This document shows positions 9,937 through 18,072 of a stretch of DNA of 64,000 bases, piece by piece; positions within the stretch are counted from its first letter, which is position 1, and each line of letters opens with the position of its first letter. The notes beneath the pieces are model-generated. The model saw only the letters and a list, made by a program, of their open reading frames with translations. It did no database searches and was not told where the DNA came from. Position numbers and translations under genes: made by a program. The DNA lies in assembly GCA_020848905.1 (NCBI GenBank), contig JADLHG010000004.1:434001-498000 (forward strand). The letters are read 5' to 3'. This stretch comes from Deltaproteobacteria bacterium. GTDB taxonomy: Bacteria > Myxococcota_A > Polyangia > GCA-2747355 > JADLHG01.

Positions 9937-10400
9937 GCCGGCCGCTGCGTTCGCTGGTGCTGGTCGCGGCAGTGATCATGGTCGTATTCTCCGTGGGCGT
10001 TCTGGTGCTCTTCTTCAAGGAGAACGCGCAGTGGGTGGTGGTCCGAGTGCCTGCCGCGCAGGCGCGTCTCGGGGACCCCTTCTACGTGGTGGAGTACGAG
10101 TCTCCGCTCTGGGCCATCATGCTGGCCTCGCTGGGCGCGGGGTGCGGGCTGACAATGCTCGCGCTCGTTCCGTCCTGGATCCGCCGAGCGGTGGATCGCA
10201 ACCGGGACCAGCGCTACATCCGCGAGCTCGAGGGTGAGCTCTCGGACCTGCGGAATCTGGCGATCACGGCTCCTGCGCCCCTCGAGGATCTCCCGGCGTC
10301 GGCGAGTGGCGCGGCGGCGTCCGTCGGCGACGAGGCCGCCTTCGAAGAGTCGTCCCTCGCGCTGGACGAGGACGAGCCCAAGGCGAGGGCCGGCCGATGA
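9933..10400 (+). CDS. lapA: LapA-domain inner-membrane protein
   Basis: 155 residues with two membrane helices (about 8-29 and 52-75) separated by NAQWVVVRVPAAQARLGDPF, then a basic turn and a cytoplasmic coiled stretch DQRYIRELEGELSDLRNL. This is the layout of LapA (YciS), a small partner of LapB in control of lipopolysaccharide synthesis. The GTG start overlaps the HIT stop and its own stop overlaps the lapB ATG (ATGA), so the two Lap proteins are made together. The acidic C-terminal tail is longer than in E. coli LapA. The name is based on domain layout plus the lapB neighbour. Confidence 0.8.
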   Translation: MSRPLRSLVLVAAVIMVVFSVGVLVLFFKENAQWVVVRVPAAQARLGDPFYVVEYESPLWAIMLASLGAGCGLTMLALVPSWIRRAVDRNRDQRYIRELEGELSDLRNLAITAPAPLEDLPASASGAAASVGDEAAFEESSLALDEDEPKARAGR

Positions 10401-11581
10401 ACCTCTTGCTCCTGGTCGGAGTCGGGTTCTTCTTGCTGGTCGTGGGGACGCTGCTCGGCCGCTATTACGTCCCGGACCGGCGGCCGCTGCAGCGGGCGGC
10501 GAAGGAAGGACGGACCTACGCGCGGAGCCTGGCCGAGGCGGTCGAGGGGAACACCGACGCCGCGATCGGTGAGATCACGAAGGCCCTGCAGGAGAACACG
10601 CGTACCGTCGAGGCGTACTTCGCCCTCGGCGCGCTCTTCCGTCAGCGAGGGGAGCACGAGCGGGCGGTGCGGGTGCACCAGTCGATCCTCGTGCGCCGCG
10701 ACATCGACCAGCCCACGCGGCGACGGGTGCACAAGCAGCTCGCGCTGGATTTCCGGGCCGCCGGTTTTCCGCGGCGGGCGATCCAGGCGCTCGAGTGGGT
10801 GGTGGCGCACGACAAGAAGGCCGCCCCCGCCTGGCGCGAGCTCGCGGCGCTCTACGAGGAGACGGGGGAGTGGGAACGGGCGGCGCTCGCGCAGAAGCGC
10901 GTGGGGAAGCTCTCCGGGACCGACTGCGGGGCACTGGTAGCCCACCTCTGGGCGCAGCTCGCCCACGAGCACCTGGCGAAGAAGGACCTGAACGGTACGA
11001 GGCGCGCGCTTCGGCGGGCCCTGTCAGCGGATGGGACCTCGATCCACGCGCTCTTCGAGCTCGGGCAGTTTCAGCTCGAGCGCGGGAGTCCGGCGAGCGC
11101 GGCCAAGGCCTTCCGGCGGGCGTTGACGCTCAAGCCCGAGCTCATCGCGTTCCTGCAGCCGCACCTCGAGGCTGCGCACGCGCGGGCGGGGAGCGCGGAC
11201 GAGCTGGGCAAGACGCTGCAGACCCTGCTCACCGCGCGGCCGGGGGACGTCCAGCTGCGGCTGGCGCAAGCGCGACTGCTCGCGGGCCAGGATGCGGCGA
11301 CGGCGCTCGTGCGCCTCGAGCGGCTCGTCGAAGAACACCCGGGGCTCGTGCCTGCGCGCCGGGAGGCGGCGCGCCTCGTGCTTAAGAGCGGGACGCACCA
11401 GGAGGTGCGCCGGCACCTCGAGGAGTTGCTCGCGGTGCTCGGACGGGCCGAGCGCGGGTACCGCTGCGCGGCGTGCGGTCACGCGGCAGCCGAGATGTTC
11501 TGGCGGTGCACCTCCTGCAAGCGGTGGGGGGTGGCCGGGGTCGCGTGGGGACGCCGCGCCGGAGAGCGGGTGAGCGCGTGA
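10397..11581 (+). CDS. lapB: LapB/YciM-like TPR protein with rubredoxin-type knuckle
   Basis: 394 residues: one N-terminal membrane helix (about 2-20), then eight or so TPR repeats (about 45-340), then a C-terminal zinc/iron knuckle with Cys at 357, 360, 371 and 374 (YRCAACG, RCTSCKRWG). This is the diagnostic layout of LapB, which in Gram-negative bacteria binds FtsH and promotes LpxC degradation to limit lipid A synthesis. Length and order of parts match the family. It overlaps lapA by four bases and the downstream transporter by four bases. Presence of LapB implies an LPS-bearing outer membrane. Confidence 0.92.
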   Translation: MNLLLLVGVGFFLLVVGTLLGRYYVPDRRPLQRAAKEGRTYARSLAEAVEGNTDAAIGEITKALQENTRTVEAYFALGALFRQRGEHERAVRVHQSILVRRDIDQPTRRRVHKQLALDFRAAGFPRRAIQALEWVVAHDKKAAPAWRELAALYEETGEWERAALAQKRVGKLSGTDCGALVAHLWAQLAHEHLAKKDLNGTRRALRRALSADGTSIHALFELGQFQLERGSPASAAKAFRRALTLKPELIAFLQPHLEAAHARAGSADELGKTLQTLLTARPGDVQLRLAQARLLAGQDAATALVRLERLVEEHPGLVPARREAARLVLKSGTHQEVRRHLEELLAVLGRAERGYRCAACGHAAAEMFWRCTSCKRWGVAGVAWGRRAGERVSA

Positions 11582-12984
11582 GCGACGAACGACCGATCGA
11601 CCAGACGGGAAAACACCCCGCGCCCGACGGGCGAGGAGACGCGAACGCCGCCGCCGCGGCCGCCGCGGCACGGCTCGGCTTCTGGGCCTGGTTCCGTGAG
11701 ACGGCGCGTCTCTGGGGCTTTCTGGCCTTCGTGCTCCTCGTGCTGGTGGTCTTCCGTCAGGTGGTTCTGCCGTTCGTGCTGGCGGTGCTCGTAACCTACG
11801 TCCTCTCCCCCGTGCTGTCGTTTCTCGGGCGGTGGAAGATCGGGGGGCGAGCGTTGCCGCGCTTCGCGTGGCTCATCGTGCTCTACCTCGTGCTGCTCGG
11901 CTTGGCCGTGCTCTTTTTCACCTCCTTCGTGCCGAGGGTGAGCCAGGACCTCCGGCGGCTGGTCCGGGAGGCGCCGGCGATCTGGGAGAAAGCCAAGACC
12001 GAGTACGTGCCCCGCGTCGCGGGCTGGCTGCAGGCCAACCTGGAAGGTGACCTGCTCGGTGGGCCTGCCGTCGCGCGGCCCCCCGAGGAGCACGGGCCGT
12101 CGTCTCGCATTTCGGTCAAGCGCCTTCCAGACGGGACGGTCGAGCTCGACGTGCGGCAGATGCGCCTCGAGGTGTCGCGGCTCGAGGACGGGCGGTGGGT
12201 CGTCGGCCCAGGGGAGGTCCGGCGCCCGCCATCCCTCGGCGCCGGCCGCTTCGAGGATGCGATCAATCGATTCATCCAGGAGTCAGTGCGCGATTCGGAG
12301 TCGCGGATGAATCGGGTCCTGCGCTTCGGTCAGCGCGCCGTGGTGGGACTCCTGCACGCCATCACCACCTTCATCCTGGTGTTGATGATCAGCGCGTTCC
12401 TGCTGCTCGACACGGCACGCATCCTCGGTGGGATCCGAGGGCTGGCGCCGAAGAAGTACCACCACGACTTCGACGAGGTGCTCGCGCGAATCAACCGGGG
12501 GCTCTCGGGGGCGATACGTGGTCAGCTTCTCATCTGCGTGGTGAACGCGGTCTTGACCTGGATCGGGCTCAAGGTCTTCGGCGTGAAGTACTCCTTCCTC
12601 CTCGCCCTGCTCGCCGGGACGATGAGCCTGATCCCGATCTTCGGCTCGATCCTCTCCAGCATCCCCATCGTGGTGGTGGCGCTGGTGTCGGGCAAGGAGG
12701 GGGTGGACCTTCCGCGCGGCTTCCTGATCCTGAGCTGGATCATCGGCATTCACCTCCTCGAGGCGAACGTCCTGAACCCGAAGATCATCGGCTCTGCGGC
12801 GAAGATCCACCCGGTGATCGTGATCTTCGCGGTCGTGGCGGGCGAGCGGACCTACGGGCCGATGGGAGCGCTCCTGGCGGTACCCATCGTGTCGGCCATC
12901 CAGGCCACCTTCGTGTACATCCGGGCCAAGGTGCGGGGCGAGGAGGTCAGCGTCCCGCAGGCGCAGGCGCCTTCGAAGGAGTAG
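11578..12984 (+). CDS. AI-2E/PerM-family transporter
   Basis: 468 residues. An Ala-rich cytoplasmic start is followed by helices at about 40-60 and 75-100, an extended soluble insert (about 120-245) and a C-terminal bundle with the family's GLKVFGVKYSFLLALLAG and LIPIFGSILSSIP segments. The family is called AI-2E for TqsA of E. coli, but most members are of uncertain or antiporter-like function. The GTG at 11578 overlaps the lapB stop (GTGA) and has GGAGAG upstream. The insert between helices 2 and 3 is long, and its sequence (SVKRLPDGTVELDVRQM) suggests a folded extracytoplasmic domain. The 3' end overlaps the convergent gene by 38 bp. Confidence 0.88.
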   Translation: MSDERPIDQTGKHPAPDGRGDANAAAAAAAARLGFWAWFRETARLWGFLAFVLLVLVVFRQVVLPFVLAVLVTYVLSPVLSFLGRWKIGGRALPRFAWLIVLYLVLLGLAVLFFTSFVPRVSQDLRRLVREAPAIWEKAKTEYVPRVAGWLQANLEGDLLGGPAVARPPEEHGPSSRISVKRLPDGTVELDVRQMRLEVSRLEDGRWVVGPGEVRRPPSLGAGRFEDAINRFIQESVRDSESRMNRVLRFGQRAVVGLLHAITTFILVLMISAFLLLDTARILGGIRGLAPKKYHHDFDEVLARINRGLSGAIRGQLLICVVNAVLTWIGLKVFGVKYSFLLALLAGTMSLIPIFGSILSSIPIVVVALVSGKEGVDLPRGFLILSWIIGIHLLEANVLNPKIIGSAAKIHPVIVIFAVVAGERTYGPMGALLAVPIVSAIQATFVYIRAKVRGEEVSVPQAQAPSKE

Positions 12985-13624
12985 GCGCGGTGGGCTCGAG
13001 CCCGAAGGCTCCCTTCCTGACCGCGGGTGCGAGCGGCGGGAGCGCCGGCGCGATCCCCTTCAGGCTGAACGAGACGCGGGCGGCGGTCCGGCTGTCCAGA
13101 ATCTCCAGGTGGGTCAGCCCCGGCACGATGGGGATGCGGACCGTAGCCTCGGCGTTCACCCCGCGCGCCATCGATCGGTTGAGATCTAGGTTCGGCAGCG
13201 TGGGTTCACCTGCCGGCGCCGTGAGGGGGAAGTTGAAGCGCACGAGGTCCCGCAGGGTCTTCTCGGCGTAGAGCCGCACCTGATAACGACCTACGAAGCG
13301 GGGAAGGTGCTCGGGCTTCGCGAGGCGGCCCTTGCGCAGCCGGACGACGCGCAGCTTCCCCTTGGCGAGCGCCACGACGGCGTCCGCGTACTCCTCGCTG
13401 ACGAGCGGCGCGGGGTCCCCCGGCTGTGCGGGGAGCGGGCGCGCGGAGGGCAGGGCGCGCCCGGTGCGAGGAGGGGGGCGGGGGATCGGGGGGGCGACGC
13501 GCGGCACGGGCGGAGGGGGGCGCCCGACGGCGAGGGATTCGAGGCCGAGGAGCCACGGCAGGATTCCGAGGGCGACGGCCGACCGATAGCGTGTCGCGGA
13601 CCGGAGAACGCATCGCGTGGGCAT
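12947..13624 (-). CDS. exported Pro-rich protein of unknown function
   Basis: 225 residues with an N-terminal hydrophobic segment (about 15-33, signal or anchor), a Pro/Arg-rich stretch (about 35-70) and a compact C-terminal domain of about 120 residues rich in beta-type sequence (VRLYAEKTLRDLVRFNFPL, ATVRIPIVPGLTHLEILDS). I do not recognise it. The start ATG at 13624 sits 6 bases after the -10 box of a GTGACA-17-TAGCCT promoter and has no Shine-Dalgarno sequence, so it may be leaderless. Its last 38 bases overlap the end of the convergent transporter gene. Confidence 0.65.
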   Translation of the reverse strand: MPTRCVLRSATRYRSAVALGILPWLLGLESLAVGRPPPPVPRVAPPIPRPPPRTGRALPSARPLPAQPGDPAPLVSEEYADAVVALAKGKLRVVRLRKGRLAKPEHLPRFVGRYQVRLYAEKTLRDLVRFNFPLTAPAGEPTLPNLDLNRSMARGVNAEATVRIPIVPGLTHLEILDSRTAARVSFSLKGIAPALPPLAPAVRKGAFGLEPTAPTPSKAPAPAGR

Positions 13625-13630
13625 GGGGAG

Positions 13631-13659
13631 AGGCTAACGCCCGCGGCGCCGCCTGTCAC
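13631..13659 (-). promoter_or_regulatory. promoter of Pro-rich exported protein
   Basis: Minus strand: GTGACA, 17 bp, TAGCCT, then 6 bases (CTCCCC) and the ATG at 13624. The spacing predicts a leaderless message. Confidence 0.5.
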
Positions 13660-13726
13660 GCCGTGCGGTTTGGCGGCGTGAGCGACGGAGCGGGGCACCG
13701 TGAGGAGTCTCTCAAGGGGAGAGAGG

Positions 13727-13746
13727 GCCTGACAGCGCTGTCAGGC
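13727..13746. promoter_or_regulatory. perfect 20-bp palindrome, likely operator
   Basis: GCCTGACAGCGCTGTCAGGC is identical to its reverse complement. It has no loop, so it fits a dimeric DNA-binding protein better than a terminator. It sits between two divergent genes, about 100 bp from the minus-strand start and 240 bp from the plus-strand one. Confidence 0.55.
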
Positions 13747-13769
13747 TCTGCGAGGGCCGGCGCGGCACG

Positions 13770-13870
13770 GATGTGTGACATCATGGGAGATTTTGCCGCA
13801 CGAGGGGATGGCGCGAGGCTTGCTGGACTGAGACCAGCTCCAATAATCTCCGGCAGTTAATCATGAACTG
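13770..13870. promoter_or_regulatory. three further dyads
   Basis: GATGT-3-ACATC at 13770-13782, GCTGG-7-CCAGC at 13822-13838 and CAGTT-7-AACTG at 13854-13870. Each is a perfect 5-bp inverted repeat. Together with the palindrome at 13727 they make four dyads in 144 bp; they could be operators or RNA hairpins. Confidence 0.4.
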
Positions 13871-13883
13871 ACCCCGTTTCCCC

Positions 13884-13912
13884 TTGACAGGCGCGCAAAG
13901 ACTGCGTTAAGC
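13884..13912 (+). promoter_or_regulatory. possible promoter of Cys-rich lipoprotein
   Basis: A consensus TTGACA is followed 17 bp later by TTAAGC, a poor -10. Leader to the ATG at 13985 would be about 65 bases. Confidence 0.35.
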
Positions 13913-13984
13913 GCGTCCACACTTTGGTTTGCACTGTAGGTGTTGGACCTGCAGAAACCCATCGCCGATGGAGGCCTTAGGAAC

Positions 13985-15376
13985 ATGAGACGGTTGGCAT
14001 TGGTCTTCGCATTCGCGGGCGCAGCCACGCTGGGCGCCTGCGGCAAAAGCTCCACCACGCCGGCGGACGGCGGCTCCCAAAAGGAAGGGGGGGGCCCGAC
14101 GCTCGACGGTGGCGGCGGCGAGAGCGTCATTCCGGGAGACAGCGGTCCCGGCGGTGAGGCGGGTCCCAAGGCGGACGGTGGCACAGCCACCTGCGATCCG
14201 GCTGTGATCGGGAAGAAGTGCACCGAGAAGGGCCAGGAGTGCGGCCAGAACGCGACCTGCCTCCTCCTCTCGCAGACCCAGGGCGGAATCTGTACCTGCG
14301 AGTGCAAGCCGGACAACCCGGCCACCCCGCTCGCGAACGAGGACAGCTGCCCCGACCGGCCGAAGAACGCGTGCTACGGCATCGAGCTGACGAGCGGCAA
14401 GACGATCAGCCTCTGCCTGAAGAACTGCGCTCCGCAGCTCGGCAAGAACGAGTGCCAGTCGCCCTTCGCCTGCCATCCGCGCAGCTCGTCGATCACGCGC
14501 GTCACCGACCAGGCCGTCTGCCTGCGCTTCGGCTGCACCAAGGACGACGAGTGCCCCATCACCAACGGCAAGACCTGTGACACGTCCAAGAAGGACTGCG
14601 CCACGGGTGAGACCTGCGAGCCGCTGACCGACACGGGCACGGCGGGGGTCTGCACCGAGCCCGGCAAGTGCGACACGGCGAGCGGTCTCTGCGCCCCGCA
14701 CTCGAAGGGCAACGCGGCGGCGAAGATCGGCTCTCCTTGCGGTTCCGACAAGGATTGCGCCGGGAACATGCGCTGCGAGATGGAGTACGACCGGACCAAG
14801 CTCCTGAAGGCCGGGGCGGCCTGCAAGACGGCGGGCGAGTGCTGCACGGGCGGTTGCACGGGCGGCAAGTGTGACCCGGGCGTGTGCACGGTGCACGCGC
14901 GGAACGGCTACTGCAACATCTCCGGTTGCGCCTTCGGTTCCACCTTGAAGGAGGCCGCGTGCCCGGCCGATGCGGCCTGCCACACCCTCTTCTACGGCGG
15001 TATCTGCATGAAGAAGTGCGATCTCACCAAGGCGGACACCTGCCGCAAGGAGGTGCTGACGGGCGGCAAGGTCGACAAGTACGGCGACTACGAGTGCCGG
15101 GGCTGGAACGCCCTGTCGATCAACAACAAGCCGATCGTCTCCGACCCGGTCTGCGATTTCGGTCCGACGGTGACCTGCGACTTCTTCGGTCCGAAGGCGA
15201 CCGTCGGCTGTGACAGCATCGGCGCGGACGACCCCGCGACGAGCGGTACGATGGAGAACCCGACCAACATGGCCTGCCGGAGCATCTACGACGGCACGAA
15301 GAAGGCCTCCGGGACCGACCCCGAGGGTTTCTGCCTCGACGACACGGCCTCGGGCACGGACAAGCGCACGCCGTAG
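13985..15376 (+). CDS. Cys-rich lipoprotein, copy 1 of a tandem pair
   Basis: 463 residues. Signal MRRLALVFAFAGAATLGAC has an LGAC lipobox; a Gly/Asp-rich spacer (to about residue 65) follows, then a long domain with some forty cysteines spaced every 8-15 residues. Recurrent units such as CTKDDECP, CGSDKDCAGNMRCEM and CKTAGECCTGGC resemble disulfide-rich surface repeats common in myxobacteria. The start at 13985 has GGAGG 10 bases upstream; a TTG at 13940 is less likely. The next gene is a diverged paralogue: both share a segment built as ..NC.(P)....C...C(H/D)P.S......VCL..(G/A)C..D..C. Role unknown; a surface or spore-coat structural part is inference. Confidence 0.82.
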   Translation: MRRLALVFAFAGAATLGACGKSSTTPADGGSQKEGGGPTLDGGGGESVIPGDSGPGGEAGPKADGGTATCDPAVIGKKCTEKGQECGQNATCLLLSQTQGGICTCECKPDNPATPLANEDSCPDRPKNACYGIELTSGKTISLCLKNCAPQLGKNECQSPFACHPRSSSITRVTDQAVCLRFGCTKDDECPITNGKTCDTSKKDCATGETCEPLTDTGTAGVCTEPGKCDTASGLCAPHSKGNAAAKIGSPCGSDKDCAGNMRCEMEYDRTKLLKAGAACKTAGECCTGGCTGGKCDPGVCTVHARNGYCNISGCAFGSTLKEAACPADAACHTLFYGGICMKKCDLTKADTCRKEVLTGGKVDKYGDYECRGWNALSINNKPIVSDPVCDFGPTVTCDFFGPKATVGCDSIGADDPATSGTMENPTNMACRSIYDGTKKASGTDPEGFCLDDTASGTDKRTP

Positions 15377-15492
15377 CGCCGCGTCCTGCGGGCGGCGGGC
15401 CGAGCGCCCGTCGCCCCTTGCTTCCCTTCACCTGCCCTCGCCGCGACCCGCGGCCCTCGTTCCAGCGCGCGCCCCGTTGTACACTCGCCACC

Positions 15493-16425
15493 ATGCGTTC
15501 CATGGCGCGCCTCGCGCTCTGCGCCTTCGCCCTGAGCGGGTGCCCCCGCGCCCCCGCGCCGGCGGACGGGGGCTTGCTCGAGGCGGGCCGGCGGGACGGC
15601 ATTCTCCCTCCGGACATCCGCATCACCGAGGCGGGCTGGAGCGGCTCTCCGGGCACCCCCTGCAATCTGGACTCGGGGACGGGATGCAGCGGCCAGTCGG
15701 TCTGTCTCACGGTGGGGCTCGGGGTGGGGGTCTGCGCGCTCCCCGGGTGCACGGTGGAGGACCTGACCACGCCGCAGATCGAGGACAACTGCCCCACGGG
15801 GACGGCGTGCACGCGCGTGCTGGTCTCGCCGCCGGGGAGCCCCCCGACGACGCAAGCGTTCTGCCTGCGCACCTGCGTTCCCTCGTCCACCTCGAACCCG
15901 TGCAAGGACCTGCACCCGCGGCTGGCCTGCGACCCCGCGTCGATCCTCTACAACGGGCACCGGCCGGTCTGTCTCTTCGCCGCGTGCCAGCGGGACGGCC
16001 AGTGTGGCAATGGGAGCGACGTGAAGCCCGACTCGGTGTGCGACCCGCTCCTCGGCCTCTGCTTTCCCCGCGGCACGGAGAACGCAAAGGTGGGCGCTTC
16101 GTGTCGCGTCAGCGGGGAGTGCGGACGCGGTCAGTTTTGTCTCGGCGAGCGGCACGTGGCCACGGGTGGGCTCGAGGCCGCGGGAGGCTACTGCACCGTC
16201 ATCGGCTGTCATCACGGTGCGCCGTGGGGGTGCCCAACCGGGAGCACCTGCGTGGTCCTCGGCAGCTCTCAGGCGCTGTCGATGTGCCTCGCCACGGGGT
16301 GCAATCCGCGGGCTCCGACGGAGAGCGATGGCTGTAGGGACGAGGCGCGAGGGGGGCAGTACGAATGCGTCCCGCTCGGATCCCAGGCCGTGTGCTGGGT
16401 GCGCTATTCTCCACAGCCCAACTGA
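15493..16425 (+). CDS. Cys-rich lipoprotein, copy 2 of a tandem pair
   Basis: 310 residues. Signal MRSMARLALCAFALSGC has an LSGC lipobox; a short Asp/Gly spacer then a Cys-rich domain follow. Blocks align with the preceding gene: CLRTCVPSSTSNPCKD, LACDPAS, VCLFAACQRDGQCG, then GASCRVSGECGRGQFC and GGYCTVIGC. It is about 150 residues shorter, lacking one repeat block. The ATG at 15493 is preceded by TACACT 7 bases away, possibly a -10 box, though the -35 is poor; there is no Shine-Dalgarno sequence. It converges with a kinase gene 30 bp downstream. Confidence 0.8.
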   Translation: MRSMARLALCAFALSGCPRAPAPADGGLLEAGRRDGILPPDIRITEAGWSGSPGTPCNLDSGTGCSGQSVCLTVGLGVGVCALPGCTVEDLTTPQIEDNCPTGTACTRVLVSPPGSPPTTQAFCLRTCVPSSTSNPCKDLHPRLACDPASILYNGHRPVCLFAACQRDGQCGNGSDVKPDSVCDPLLGLCFPRGTENAKVGASCRVSGECGRGQFCLGERHVATGGLEAAGGYCTVIGCHHGAPWGCPTGSTCVVLGSSQALSMCLATGCNPRAPTESDGCRDEARGGQYECVPLGSQAVCWVRYSPQPN

Positions 16426-16455
16426 CGCCGTGGACGACGCCAGGGCCGCAGATCG

Positions 16456-18036
16456 TCAGTCCACCGGCTCGTAGAGATCGTCCTCCTTGGGGCGGGTCGC
16501 GGGGGCCTCCGGTGCGGGCAGATCGTGGTCCGATTCGGGAGGTGGCGCCGTTCGACTGCGGGGGGCGCGCATCTTGCCGCGACCCTTGCGCGGCGGGTGC
16601 TTGGCCTTTCTTGCGGGGAGCGCCTGAGCGTCCCCCGGCGTGGGCGCGTGAGCGCGCGGGGCCTCCGGGGATGGAGCCTCTCTGTCGGCGCTCGCGGCAG
16701 GCGTCGCGTCCGGCGAGGATGCGTCGCCGCGACCTGATGCCGCCGCCTCTCGCGGGGCGCCGCCGCCATCCGGTCGCGCCTTCGCACTCCGGCTGGCGGC
16801 GGGTTCTCGCTGCAAGAGCCAGATGCCGCCTCCGAGCGCACTCCCGATCGCTACCGACACGATGGCGCTCACCGCGGCCAGCCTGGCGCGCCTTCGCACG
16901 CGACGTGGAGGGCGGGGGAGCGGAGGGGCGAGCTTCGTCGCGGGGACGTCGACGGAGGGAGCTGTCACGGCGGCCGACGGCGGTACGTCGACGCCTGAAC
17001 CGATCTCGGGGGCGGGAGGCTCCGGTGCGAGCGGTCCCGGAGCGGTGGGGCGCAGCGTGGTCGGAGCTCCGCAAGCGACCACGTCGCGCTCGATCGCGAG
17101 AAGGGTCGCGTGCAGCGCTTCGGCGGTCGGCCAGCGCGCCGCGGGATCCTTCTCGAGGGCGCGCAGAATCGCGGCATCCAGGGCAGGGGGCAGGTGGGGG
17201 ACGATTTCGCCCGCGCGCGGCGGAGGCTCCTTGAGGTGCTGCACGACCACCTCCATGCCGGTGCCGCGGGCGAACGGCAGTCGGCCGGTGACCATGCGAA
17301 AGAGAATGACCCCGAGGGCGTACAGGTCGGCGCGATGGTCGACGCTCGCCCCCGAGGCCTGCTCCGGGGAGATGTAGTAGGGCGTGCCGAAGAGCGCGCC
17401 GCTCTGGCTTAGATGGCTGTCGCCGGCAGCACGCAGGATCTTGGCGATGCCGAAGTCCACCACCTTCACCTGTTCTAGGAGCCCGCGTCGCCGCGCGAGC
17501 AAGATGTTCGCCGGCTTGAGGTCACGGTGCACGATGCCGTGCGCGTGCGCCTCACCGAGCGCCAGGGCGATCTCGCGCCCGATGGCGAGCGCTCGCGGGA
17601 GCGGTAGCGGCTCGGCGGGGGCGCAGACCTCCTCGAGGCTGGGACCGTCCACGTACTCCATCACCATGAAGGGGACGCCCTCGGTCGTGTGCCCGACGAG
17701 AAACACGGTGATGATGTTCGGGTGGTTGAGCGCAGCTACCGCGCGGGCCTCGCGCATGAAGCGGCGGACGATCCGTTCGTCCCCGAGGAGGTCCGAGCGC
17801 AGGATCTTCACCGCCACCTGCCGTTCGGTCGTGCGCTGCCAGGCCTGATAGACGCTGCCCATCGCGCCTCGCCCGCAGAGGCGTTGCACCTCGATCTGTC
17901 CCTGGAGCGTGCGGCCGAGATACGGGTCGGAGCGTTCCAGTGGGGAGCCGTCCTCGGGGCAATACCGTGCGTCGCTCGCGTAGGCGCTTTGGCAGGTGGG
18001 GCAGACCAGCATCTGCGGGCTCGACCCTACCGCCAT
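16456..18036 (-). CDS. Ser/Thr protein kinase with zinc-ribbon N-terminus
   Basis: 526 residues. An N-terminal CPTC...YCPEDG knuckle (Cys 12, 15, 26) precedes a complete PknB-type kinase domain: glycine loop CGRGAMGSVY (54-63), Lys77, catalytic HRDLKPAN (Asp172) and DFG (194-196), then GTPYYISPEQ. A Pro-rich linker and one membrane helix (about 390-415) lead to an Ala/Pro/Lys-rich tail that would be extracytoplasmic. The tail has no recognisable sensor domain. It follows the next kinase on the same strand by 36 bp, so both are probably co-expressed. Substrates unknown. Confidence 0.92.
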   Translation of the reverse strand: MAVGSSPQMLVCPTCQSAYASDARYCPEDGSPLERSDPYLGRTLQGQIEVQRLCGRGAMGSVYQAWQRTTERQVAVKILRSDLLGDERIVRRFMREARAVAALNHPNIITVFLVGHTTEGVPFMVMEYVDGPSLEEVCAPAEPLPLPRALAIGREIALALGEAHAHGIVHRDLKPANILLARRRGLLEQVKVVDFGIAKILRAAGDSHLSQSGALFGTPYYISPEQASGASVDHRADLYALGVILFRMVTGRLPFARGTGMEVVVQHLKEPPPRAGEIVPHLPPALDAAILRALEKDPAARWPTAEALHATLLAIERDVVACGAPTTLRPTAPGPLAPEPPAPEIGSGVDVPPSAAVTAPSVDVPATKLAPPLPRPPRRVRRRARLAAVSAIVSVAIGSALGGGIWLLQREPAASRSAKARPDGGGAPREAAASGRGDASSPDATPAASADREAPSPEAPRAHAPTPGDAQALPARKAKHPPRKGRGKMRAPRSRTAPPPESDHDLPAPEAPATRPKEDDLYEPVD

Positions 18037-18072
18037 GGTGTGTGCGCGTCGCTCATGCGGGGGCGCGAGGCG

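Larger units (their letters stand above)
13625..13984. other. 360-bp divergent intergenic region
   Basis: No credible gene lies here. It holds the minus-strand promoter for the Pro-rich protein at the left, four dyad-symmetric elements between 13727 and 13870, and a possible plus-strand promoter at 13884-13912. It is more A/T-rich toward its right end than the flanking genes. Confidence 0.7.

Noticed and set aside
13727-13746. Reading the 20-bp palindrome as a terminator
   Set aside because: There is no loop and no T-run, and no gene ends nearby.
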